From assembly GCF_014649495.1 (NCBI RefSeq), contig NZ_BMTD01000005.1, positions 124,001 to 188,000 on the forward strand: a stretch of 64,000 bases of DNA, in the 5' to 3' direction. Shown piece after piece: positions 40,722 through 47,929 of the stretch. Source of the stretch: Streptomyces filipinensis. Lineage in GTDB: Bacteria; Actinomycetota; Actinomycetes; Streptomycetales; Streptomycetaceae. Under the pieces are notes generated by a model that searched no databases, was not told where the DNA came from, and saw only the letters and a list, made by a program, of their open reading frames with translations. Position numbers and translations under genes: made by a program. Position 1 is the first letter of the stretch. The number at the start of each line of letters is the position of its first letter.

Positions 40722-41594
40722 ATGTCCCTGCCCGCCCTGCGCCGTGCCATCGCCGCGACCTCCGCACTCGCCGGCGCGCTGGCCCTCGGCGTCACCGCCG
40801 TCCCCGCCCACGCCACGACTTCCCTGAACTACGCCGCCCTCGGCGACAGTTACAGCGCCGCCTCGGGTGTCCTGCCCGTCGACACCGGCAACCTCCTCTG
40901 CCTGCGCTCCACGGCCAACTACCCCCACGTGCTCGCCGCCCGCACCGGCGCCCGGCTCACGGACGTCACCTGCGGCGCCGCCCAGACGAAGGACTTCACC
41001 CAGTCGCAGTACCCCGGTCTCGCCCCGCAGGCGGACGCGGTCACCGCGCACACCGACCTGGTGACGCTCACGATCGGCGGCAACGACAACGGCACCTTCA
41101 TCAACGCCATGCTCGCCTGCGGCACCGCGGGCGTCCTCAGCGCAGGCAAGGGCAGCCCCTGCAAGGACACCTACGGCAGCTCCTTCGACGACGCGATCGA
41201 CACCCACACCTATCCCGCGCTGAAGGCCGCGCTGCGCGCCGTCCGGGCCAAGGCCCCGGGCGCCCGGGTGGCGGTGCTCGGCTATCCGTGGATCACCCCG
41301 GCCAAGGCCGACCCGTCCTGCTTCGCCCAGCTGCCGGTCGCCTCCGGTGACGTGCCCTACCTGCACGCCCTGCAGGCCCATCTCAACGCCGTGGTCCAGC
41401 GCGCCGCCGAGGAGAGCGGGACCACGTACGTCGACTTCTCGCAGGCGTCCGAGGGCCACGACGCGTGCCAGGCCGTCGGCACCCGGTGGATCGAGCCGCT
41501 CCTCTTCGGGCAGAACATCGTCCCCGTCCACCCCAACGCGCTCGGCGAGCAGCGCATGGCCCAGCGCACGATGAGCGTGCTCGGCCTCGACTGA
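40722..41594 (+). CDS. Secreted SGNH/GDSL-family esterase or lipase
   Basis: 290 residues from ATG 40722, with AGAGGGAG upstream. Sec signal peptide ends AHA-TT near residue 33. SGNH blocks: ALGDSYSAASG (nucleophile Ser), TCGAAQT, TIGGNDNGTF (oxyanion Gly and Asn) and VPVHPNALGEQRMA (catalytic His). Paired Cys residues (LLCLRST...DVTCGA, LACGT...SPCKD, PSCFA...DACQAV) fit the three disulfides of Streptomyces SGNH lipases. It would act outside the cell on lipids or esters. Confidence 0.93.
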   Translation: MSLPALRRAIAATSALAGALALGVTAVPAHATTSLNYAALGDSYSAASGVLPVDTGNLLCLRSTANYPHVLAARTGARLTDVTCGAAQTKDFTQSQYPGLAPQADAVTAHTDLVTLTIGGNDNGTFINAMLACGTAGVLSAGKGSPCKDTYGSSFDDAIDTHTYPALKAALRAVRAKAPGARVAVLGYPWITPAKADPSCFAQLPVASGDVPYLHALQAHLNAVVQRAAEESGTTYVDFSQASEGHDACQAVGTRWIEPLLFGQNIVPVHPNALGEQRMAQRTMSVLGLD

Positions 41595-41615
41595 CCGGGC
41601 CCCGCCGGCCCCAGG

Positions 41616-42416
41616 TCAGGCCCGTGCGCCGCCGTCGACCCGCAGGACCGTGCCGGTCACGAAGGAGGAGCGGTCGCTCAGGAGCCATGCGGCGGCCTCG
41701 GCGATCTCCTCCGGGGCGGCCGCGCGGCGCAGCGGGGTGAGTGCCGTGAGCCGGTCCTGAAGTCCGGGGGACTCCGCTTCCCAGGCCCTGATCATCTGCG
41801 TCAGCGTGTTGCCCGGTGCTATCGCGTTGACGCGGATGCCTTCCGGGCCGTAGGTCACGGCGGCCGACTCCGTCAGGCTGTTCACCGCCCGCTTCATCGC
41901 ACCGTACGCCGGCAGCTCGGGATTGCCCCGCAGACTGCCGATGGACGAGTTGTTGACGATGGCCCCCGTCCCGGCGGTGGCCCGGATGGCGGTGACCTCG
42001 GCGACCATGGCCAGCCAGACACCCCTGAGGTTCACCGAGTACACCCGGTCGAACTCGGCCTCGGACAACCGGTCCATGGGGCCGGGCGGTTGGATCGTCG
42101 CGCCGTTGTTGAAGGCGATGTCGAGCCGGCCGTGGAGGGCGACGGCACGGTCCACGGCGGCGCGCACGCTCGCCGGGTCGGCCAGGTCGCACACGACGTG
42201 GTCGGCGGTGCCGCCCGCCGCCCGCACCCGCTCGGTCACCGCCGCCAGCTGCTCCTCGGTGCGGGCCGCCAGCAGCACCCGGGCCCCTTCCCGGGCGAAC
42301 AGCCGCGCCGCGGCGGCGCCGATCCCGCGTCCGGCGCCGGTGACGAGGGCGACCTTGCCGGCCAGCAGGCCCGGCGCGACCGGGGCGGAGGTGCGGGTGG
42401 TCCGTGTGTCGTCCAT
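41616..42416 (-). CDS. Short-chain dehydrogenase/reductase
   Basis: 266 residues from ATG 42416. Classical SDR: cofactor loop VTGAGRGIGAAAARLFAREG, FNNGAT in place of NNAG, NNSSIGSLRGNPELPAYGAM with Ser and YxxxK (YGAMK), and the C-terminal DRSSFVTGTVLRVDGG. NADPH preference is suggested by Arg residues after the second strand (AARTEEQ). Substrate unknown. Divergent from the XRE regulator across 86 bp with a perfect inverted repeat, so it is probably that regulator's target. Confidence 0.9.
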   Translation of the reverse strand: MDDTRTTRTSAPVAPGLLAGKVALVTGAGRGIGAAAARLFAREGARVLLAARTEEQLAAVTERVRAAGGTADHVVCDLADPASVRAAVDRAVALHGRLDIAFNNGATIQPPGPMDRLSEAEFDRVYSVNLRGVWLAMVAEVTAIRATAGTGAIVNNSSIGSLRGNPELPAYGAMKRAVNSLTESAAVTYGPEGIRVNAIAPGNTLTQMIRAWEAESPGLQDRLTALTPLRRAAAPEEIAEAAAWLLSDRSSFVTGTVLRVDGGARA

Positions 42417-42444
42417 GGCAGCGAGCCTGCGCCCGCACCCAGGG

Positions 42445-42475
42445 CCCATCCAGGCACCGGCAGTACCTGGATGGG
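42445..42475. promoter_or_regulatory. Inverted-repeat operator between SDR and XRE regulator genes
   Basis: CCCATCCAGG (42445-42454) and CCTGGATGGG (42466-42475) are perfect 10-bp arms around 11 bp. They are flanked by outer GCGAGCC and GGCTCGC. Position between the divergent starts (42416 and 42503) is that of an operator for the XRE regulator. Confidence 0.75.
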
Positions 42476-42502
42476 CTCGCGGCACGCGCTCACACTGGGC
42501 GG

Positions 42503-43348
42503 GTGGACCGAGCAGAACTGGCGGGATTCCTGCGCAGCCGGCGCGAGCGGATCAGCCCTGCCGACGTGGGAATGTCCGCCGGGCCGCGCCGCCGTACCCC
42601 GGGGCTGCGCCGCGAGGAGGTCGCGCTTCTGGCGTTCATCTCGACCGAGTACTACACGCGTCTGGAGCAGGCCCGCGGCCCGCGCCCGTCCCGTGAGGTG
42701 CTGGCCGGGCTCGCCCGCGCCCTGCGCCTGTCGGACGCCGAACGCGAGCACCTGCATCTCCTGGCCGACGCGTCGCCGGGCCCCGCGCCCGGGCACTCGC
42801 GCGAGGTGCGGCAGGGCATCCTCGACCTGGTGCACCGGCTGCCGGGGTCGGCGGCCTTCGTCACCTCGGCCACGCTGGAGGTGCTCGCCTGGAACGAGCT
42901 GGCCGCCGCCCTGATGGAGGACTTCTCGACGCTGTCGCGCCGCGACCGCAACCTCGCGCGCCGCGCCTTCCTCGGGCCGCGCGCCGGGGGACGGCGGCTG
43001 TACGGCGTCTCCGACGTCGACGCGTTCGCCCGGCACGCGGCGCGCAGGCTGCGCACGGCCGCCGCGCGCTACCCCGAGGATCCCGAGGTGACCGGTCTGG
43101 TCCGCGAACTCCGCTCCGGGAGCGAGGAGTTCGCCCGGCTGTGGGACTCCCACGACGTGGCCGCCGAACCCACTCTCCGCAAGACGTTCCAGCATCCGCT
43201 GGTCGGACCGGTCACGGTGAACTGCGACGCGCTCGCCCTCGCCGACCGCGACCAGCAGGTCGTGATCTACACCGCCGTTCCCGGCACGCCGTCCGAGCAG
43301 GCACTGCGGCTGCTGTCGGAGCGTGCCTCGGATGCCGTCCGGAGCTGA
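42503..43348 (+). CDS. XRE-family regulator with MmyB-like ligand-binding domain
   Basis: 281 residues from GTG 42503. The N-terminal helix-turn-helix (~1-75) reads LAGFLRSRRERISPADVGM, RRRTPGLRREEVALLAFIST and YYTRLEQARGPRPSREVLAG, the standard pattern of MmyB-like proteins. Residues ~105-270 form the MmyB PAS-like ligand domain (SAAFVTSATLEVLAWNELAA ... FQHPLVGPVTVNCDALALAD), which binds fatty acids in a characterised member. Such regulators commonly repress a divergent SDR gene, as seen here. Confidence 0.92.
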   Translation: MDRAELAGFLRSRRERISPADVGMSAGPRRRTPGLRREEVALLAFISTEYYTRLEQARGPRPSREVLAGLARALRLSDAEREHLHLLADASPGPAPGHSREVRQGILDLVHRLPGSAAFVTSATLEVLAWNELAAALMEDFSTLSRRDRNLARRAFLGPRAGGRRLYGVSDVDAFARHAARRLRTAAARYPEDPEVTGLVRELRSGSEEFARLWDSHDVAAEPTLRKTFQHPLVGPVTVNCDALALADRDQQVVIYTAVPGTPSEQALRLLSERASDAVRS

Positions 43349-43367
43349 CGGAACGCGACGGGTCCGG

Positions 43368-43489
43368 GATCTCGGCGAAGACGAGGTCTCCCGCGGAGGG
43401 GAAGGAACGGTGCGTCCGGTGACGCCGGCCGCCGCGGCGATGTCCCCGACCGTGGTCCGCAGGCAGCCGCACCCGGCGAACACGCGGTG
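43368..43489 (-). pseudogene. Remnant of a TetR-family regulator (HTH part only, frameshifted)
   Basis: On the minus strand from 43489, one frame reads HRVFAGCGCLRTTVGDIAAA then AGVTGRT, the start of a TetR helix-turn-helix. The next frame continues FPSAGDLVFAEI (43403 down to 43368), the usual end of the TetR DNA-binding domain. About 7 nt appear lost where the FFRY-type segment should be. The first helix and the whole ligand domain are missing. The remnant is divergent from a DUF6518 gene, with three operator-like repeats between. Confidence 0.65.
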
Positions 43490-43490
43490 G

Positions 43491-43522
43491 GTATACAAGG
43501 TGTGTATACGCACTGTGTATAG
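43491..43522. promoter_or_regulatory. Three GTATA(C/G) repeats at exact 13-bp spacing
   Basis: GTATAC at 43491-43496, GTATAC at 43504-43509 and GTATAG at 43517-43522. Two are palindromic six-mers. The array sits 36 bp before the DUF6518 start and directly upstream of the TetR remnant, so it may be the operator of the lost regulator or the promoter it covered. Confidence 0.6.
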
Positions 43523-43557
43523 TGCCCGGCGTGGCACTTGGACCTGTGGGGGCGACG

Positions 43558-44205
43558 ATGACGACCACAACGGCCGGCCCGGCCGGACCGGCGAGCCGAC
43601 CGCGCGCGCGGGGCGGTGCCGCGGCGACAGCGGCGGTCGTCGGCCTGCTGCTCGGCGTCCTCACCAATCTGGCCCAGGGCTGGCTCCCCGGAGCCTGGCA
43701 GCAGATCGCCAATTCCGGAGCGGTCTGGTCCACGGTCGCGTTCGCCGTCGGAGCCGTGCTGTACCGCGAGGTCAGCGCCGCCCGTGCGGCGCTCGGCGGT
43801 CTCGCTGCGGAGGCGGCGCTCGTCGTCGGGTACTACGGCTTCGCCGAGTTCGGGCGGGACGGCGCGGGGGACCTGTTCTTCCCGCTCGTGTGGCTCGCCA
43901 TGGCCTGTGTGGCGGGACCGCTGTTCGGTGTCGCCGGCCACTGGTGGCACAGCGGCCGGGACGCGCGCCGCCGCGTCATCGGCCTGGCCGCGCCGGCCGG
44001 GCTCTTCGGCATGGAGGGCCTGGCATACGCCTGGAAGCTCCACCACGCGGCGCAGGCGTGGGCTTGCCTGGCGCTCTTCGTCCTCATCCCGCTGCTCATG
44101 GCCGCCACACACAAGCAGCGTGCCGCGACGCTGGCCGCCGCCGCGGTCTTCGCGCCGCTCGCCTACGCTGTCGTCGAACTGCCCCTTCAGGCCCTCTCGG
44201 CCTGA
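43558..44205 (+). CDS. DUF6518-type integral membrane protein
   Basis: 215 residues from ATG 43558 with six or seven transmembrane helices: VVGLLLGVLTNLAQGWLPGA, VAFAVGAVLYREVSAARAAL, LVVGYYGFAEFGRDGAGDLF (a conserved-looking loop), FPLVWLAMACVAGPLFGVAG, and others to the C-terminus. The WLPGAWQQIANSGAVW and GYYGFAEFGR segments match the DUF6518 pattern. Function unknown. Preceded by the operator array and TetR remnant. Confidence 0.8.
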   Translation: MTTTTAGPAGPASRPRARGGAAATAAVVGLLLGVLTNLAQGWLPGAWQQIANSGAVWSTVAFAVGAVLYREVSAARAALGGLAAEAALVVGYYGFAEFGRDGAGDLFFPLVWLAMACVAGPLFGVAGHWWHSGRDARRRVIGLAAPAGLFGMEGLAYAWKLHHAAQAWACLALFVLIPLLMAATHKQRAATLAAAAVFAPLAYAVVELPLQALSA

Positions 44206-44334
44206 CCCCGGGCGCGTCCCGGCACCGGCCGCGCACCGGGTGCGAGGGTCCGAGAGGGGGCGCGGTGAAGCCGCACGGTGGCATGAGGGAAAATAGTTGC
44301 CTAGTGAAACCACGGGCACAGGGGAAGGTCCTTC

Positions 44335-44700
44335 ATGCCGCACCTCACCATCGACTACTCCGCCCGCCTGGCCGAAACCTTCGATCCTTCCGCCCTCGTG
44401 AAGGAGCTGCACCCGCTCGTGGTCGAGGAGTCCGGTACCTCGGGCGTGTGCAAGACGCTGGTCCGTCCGGCGACGACGTACGTCGGGGACGGGCCGAGCG
44501 GCGAGACCGCTTTCGTGCACGTGGAGATCGGCCTCATGCCCGGCCGCCCCGAGAGGCGGAAGGCGCACCTGTCCGAGAGCGTCCTGGCGCTGCTCGCCAA
44601 GCATCTGCCGACCGACGACGGCGCGGAGGAGCAGGCGGTCGTCTCGGTGGAGGTGCGGGACCTCGCGGGCTCCTACCGGCTGTCACCCTCAGCGCGGTGA
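44335..44700 (+). CDS. 5-carboxymethyl-2-hydroxymuconate delta-isomerase-like (CHMI) protein
   Basis: 121 residues from ATG 44335. The protein begins MPHLTIDYSARL; Pro after the initiator Met is the general base of the CHMI/tautomerase family once Met is removed. FVHVEIGLMPGRPERRKAHL (~62-81) and LSESVLALLAKHLP follow the family fold. CHMI acts in homoprotocatechuate breakdown, but no other genes of that pathway are here, so the physiological role is open. An A/T-rich stretch, ATAGTTGCCTAGTG, precedes it. Confidence 0.85.
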   Translation: MPHLTIDYSARLAETFDPSALVKELHPLVVEESGTSGVCKTLVRPATTYVGDGPSGETAFVHVEIGLMPGRPERRKAHLSESVLALLAKHLPTDDGAEEQAVVSVEVRDLAGSYRLSPSAR

Positions 44701-44766
44701 GCCCGCCCACCACCGCCGTTCGCTCCGGCTTACGTCCGGGCGCCTTCGCTGCCCGTCCGAATTCGC

Positions 44767-45456
44767 TTGTCCGCCCCGCCGCGCCCGCACTACCTTGCCG
44801 CGGTGGATCTCTTCTCCCGCTCCTGGACGGCGTTGCTCACCGCGGTCGCCGAACTCCCGGACGAGTACTTCGAGCTGCCGTCCGGCTGCACCGGCTGGCT
44901 GGTAAGGGACCTGGTGTGCCACCTGGTCATCGACGCCCAGGACGTCCTGATCACCCTCGTCACTCCGGCCGACACCGAACCGACCGTGGACGCGGTCACC
45001 TACTGGAGGCTTGTCGAGCCGCCGACCGGCGAGGACCCGCTCGACGCCCTGATCCCTCGGCTGGCCGCCGCATACGGCGAGCCGAGGTTGCTGAAGTTCC
45101 ACCTGGACGACGTCGGTTCGGCCGCGGGCCGTGCGGCCCGGCTCGCCGATCCGGCCGCCCGCGTCGGCACCCGCGGCGAGGTGCTGACCACCGGTGACTA
45201 CCTGTCCGCGTACGTGGTCGAGTGGACCCTGCACCACCTCGACCTGACCGCACATCTGCCGTCGGCCGTGGAGCCGCCCGCCGAGACCCTCGCGGCGGTG
45301 CGCGCGTCGCTGGAGAGGATCGCCGGGACTGCGTTCCCCGCCTCGTTCTCCGACCGGGACGCCCTGCTCATCGGTACCGGACGCCGTACGCCGACCGGTG
45401 CCGAGAAGGCCGAGTGGGGTGCCGTCGCCGCCCAACTCCCGTTCATTCTCGGTTGA
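44767..45456 (+). CDS. Mycothiol-dependent maleylpyruvate isomerase-family protein
   Basis: 229 residues if translation starts at TTG 44767; GTG 44803 would give a shorter form, and neither has a strong ribosome binding site. The DinB-like four-helix bundle is seen as SGCTGWLVRDLVCHLVIDAQ (metal His near ~53), YVVEWTLHHLDLTAHLP (further His ligands ~150-156) and the C-terminal DALLIGTGRRTPT. Family members use mycothiol for isomerisation or detoxification. Substrate unknown. Confidence 0.82.
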   Translation: MSAPPRPHYLAAVDLFSRSWTALLTAVAELPDEYFELPSGCTGWLVRDLVCHLVIDAQDVLITLVTPADTEPTVDAVTYWRLVEPPTGEDPLDALIPRLAAAYGEPRLLKFHLDDVGSAAGRAARLADPAARVGTRGEVLTTGDYLSAYVVEWTLHHLDLTAHLPSAVEPPAETLAAVRASLERIAGTAFPASFSDRDALLIGTGRRTPTGAEKAEWGAVAAQLPFILG

Positions 45457-45620
45457 GTGACCCGGGGTACCTGATGAGATGATCTTCTTATTCGGTCACT
45501 ACCATGTGGCCTTAAGACAACCATTCGACCGGCTCGTCACCCACGTGCCGTTCGGGGTCGCCGATGCCAGGGACCGCTCCCCGGGCTGCGGTGATCTTCC
45601 TGTCCAGGAGGACCTTCCGC

Positions 45621-47807
45621 ATGTTCCGACGTATTGGCAACACCGTCGTCCGACATCCCGTGTGGACGATCGTGGCATGGCTGATCGCCGCGGTGGCGAT
45701 CGTCGCCACTGCTCCGAGTCTGCCCTCGAACAGCGACGAGAGCAGCTTCCTGCCCAAGAGTTACGAATCCATCAAAGCGGCGGACCTTCAGCAGAAGGCG
45801 TTCCCCAGCGCCTTCACGCCCTCCGCGATCGCGCTGTACCAGCGCACCGACGGCGGCACGCTGACCGCCGCCGACAAGCAGGACATCGCCCGGATCACCA
45901 CCGAACTGGGCAGCAAGCACATCGATCAGGTGCAGAAGGTCGTCCCCGGCCAGCCGTCCAAGGACGGCAGGTATGACCTGACCCTGGTCCAGATGGACAG
46001 CAAGAACGCCGGCCAGCCCAAACAGGCGGACGCGGCCAAGGTGTTGCGCGACGACGTCAAGGCGCTGGCCAAGGGCACACATCTCGACGTCAAGCTCGGC
46101 GGCTCCGCCGCGCAGGCCCTGGACCAGCAGGACTCGTCCAAGCGCGGACAGGCGCTGATCGGCATAGGCACCTTCGTGATCATCCTGGTGACCCTGCTGA
46201 TCATCTTCCGGGCACCGATCCTGGCGATCCTGCCCCTGGTGCTGATCGGCCTCGTGTCGGCCGTCGCCAACGGCCTGATCGCGTACGCCACCAAGCTGTT
46301 CGACCTGCAGGCCAACAGCTCGATCTCGTCGATCCTGATCGTCGTGCTGTTCGGCGTGGGCACGGACTACTTCCTCTTCCTGATGTTCCGCTACCGCGAA
46401 CGCCTGCGCGCGGGTGACGAACCCAAGCAGGCCATGATCAACGCGGTCGACCGGGTCGGTGAGGCCATCGCCTCGGCGGCGGGCGCGGTCATCATCGCCT
46501 TCCTCGCGCTGGTGCTGTCCACGCTGGGCTTCCTCAAGCAGATGGGCCCGGCGCTCGCCATCGCGGTCGCCGCCACCCTGGTCGCGGGCCTGACCCTGAT
46601 CCCGGCCGTGGTCTCGCTCATCGGACCGAAGGTGTTCTGGCCCTCCAAGTCCTGGCAGAAGGAGCCGGAGAACGCCCGGTTCGCCGCCCTCGGCCGCAGC
46701 GTGCAGCGCCGCCCGGCGCTGACCGCCGGGGTGTCCGGCCTCATCCTGCTCGTGCTGTCGCTCGGCACCCTCGACTTCCACGCCACCTTCGACCTGGCCT
46801 CGGGCTCCATGCCGAAGACCAAGGAGTCGATGGTCGTCCAGGACCAGATGCAGAAGGCGTACTCGGCGGGCGCCGCGGCACCCACCGACGTCTACCTCTC
46901 CAGCACCGACGGCAAGCCGCTGGACAAGGCCGCCTTCGCCGCGTACGCCCAGAAGCTCGGGGCCGTGGACGGGGTCGCGGCCGCCCGTATGACCCAGCTG
47001 AACAAGGGCGGCACGACCGCGGACTTCACCGTCACCCTCAAGTACGAGGCGTCCACGGACAAGGCGATCGACGCGGTGGGACGGGTGCGCGACGTCGCCC
47101 ACGCCAACGCCCCTGACGGCACCGAGGCGGTCGTCGGCGGCATGTCCTCGATCTTCAAGGACATCAACACCGCGGTCAACCACGACTACCGCACCGTCTT
47201 CCCGGTGGCCGCCCTGCTCATCATGGTCATCCTGGGCCTGCTGCTGCGCAGCGTGGTCGCCCCCTGGTACCTGATCGCCTCGGTGGGCCTCGGGTTCGGC
47301 GCCACCCTCGGCGCCACCGTGTGGATCTTCCAGGAGGGTCAGGGGCACTCGGGTCTCATGTTCATGCTCCCGGTGATCATGTATCTGTTCGTGGTCGCCA
47401 TCGGCACCGACTACAACATCCTCATGATCGCCCGGCTCCGCGAGGAGGCCCGCGAGGGTCGCGAGCCGCGCGAGGCGGCGGGCATGGCACTGCGGCACGC
47501 CGGTCCGACCGTCGCCGCGGCCGGCTTCATCCTGGCGGCGACCTTCGCCACGATGATGCTGGCGGGCAACTCGCTGCTCACCGAGATGGGTTTCGCGGTG
47601 TCGTTCGGCATCGCCGTCGCCGCGTTCGTCATGGCGATGTTCTTCACCCCGAGCCTGACCGCGCTGATCGGCCACGCCGCGTGGTGGCCGGGACACGGCG
47701 ACCGCGCCGAGGTGACCGTGGTCGGCACCGGATCCAGCGGTTCCGCATCGGCGCCAGGCGCCGACCGGGACTCCGTGACCCACGATCGCGCGGGACGCCG
47801 CAACTAG
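45621..47807 (+). CDS. MmpL/RND-family transporter
   Basis: 728 residues from ATG 45621 with CAGGAGGACC upstream. Two MMPL modules: TM1 (~13-33), an extracytoplasmic domain, then clustered helices with VLFGVGTDYFLFLMFRYRER (~252-271; the Asp-Tyr pair conducts protons), and in the second half VVAIGTDYNILMIARLREEA with AATFATMMLAGNSLLTEMGF. MmpL proteins export lipids, siderophores or drugs. The 164 bp upstream contain an A/T-rich promoter-like block near 45480-45520. Ends before a strong hairpin. Confidence 0.93.
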   Translation: MFRRIGNTVVRHPVWTIVAWLIAAVAIVATAPSLPSNSDESSFLPKSYESIKAADLQQKAFPSAFTPSAIALYQRTDGGTLTAADKQDIARITTELGSKHIDQVQKVVPGQPSKDGRYDLTLVQMDSKNAGQPKQADAAKVLRDDVKALAKGTHLDVKLGGSAAQALDQQDSSKRGQALIGIGTFVIILVTLLIIFRAPILAILPLVLIGLVSAVANGLIAYATKLFDLQANSSISSILIVVLFGVGTDYFLFLMFRYRERLRAGDEPKQAMINAVDRVGEAIASAAGAVIIAFLALVLSTLGFLKQMGPALAIAVAATLVAGLTLIPAVVSLIGPKVFWPSKSWQKEPENARFAALGRSVQRRPALTAGVSGLILLVLSLGTLDFHATFDLASGSMPKTKESMVVQDQMQKAYSAGAAAPTDVYLSSTDGKPLDKAAFAAYAQKLGAVDGVAAARMTQLNKGGTTADFTVTLKYEASTDKAIDAVGRVRDVAHANAPDGTEAVVGGMSSIFKDINTAVNHDYRTVFPVAALLIMVILGLLLRSVVAPWYLIASVGLGFGATLGATVWIFQEGQGHSGLMFMLPVIMYLFVVAIGTDYNILMIARLREEAREGREPREAAGMALRHAGPTVAAAGFILAATFATMMLAGNSLLTEMGFAVSFGIAVAAFVMAMFFTPSLTALIGHAAWWPGHGDRAEVTVVGTGSSGSASAPGADRDSVTHDRAGRRN

Positions 47808-47826
47808 CGGCGGACACGAGTGACAT

Positions 47827-47861
47827 GGGTCCTGCCCGGCGGTCAGCGTCGGGCAGGACCC
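47827..47861. terminator. Bidirectional terminator hairpin
   Basis: GGGTCCTGCCC (47827-47837) and GGGCAGGACCC (47851-47861) are perfect 11-bp arms with a 13-base loop, between the convergent MmpL gene and the surface-protein gene. Confidence 0.85.
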
Positions 47862-47929
47862 CCTTCCGCCGGGCCGCGCGAGATGCGGCCCGGCGGCCCC
47901 ACGTCCACGCGAAGCCACGAGGATCGGTG

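Noticed and set aside
43267..44604. 445-residue minus frame over DUF6518 and CHMI genes
   Set aside because: It is a shadow frame; only its last part overlaps the TetR remnant, which is read in a different way.
45479..45976. Plus frame starting MIFLFGHYHVALRQ upstream of the MmpL gene, considered as a leader peptide
   Set aside because: It overlaps the MmpL gene in another frame and turns into shadow sequence. The A/T-rich start is better read as promoter DNA.
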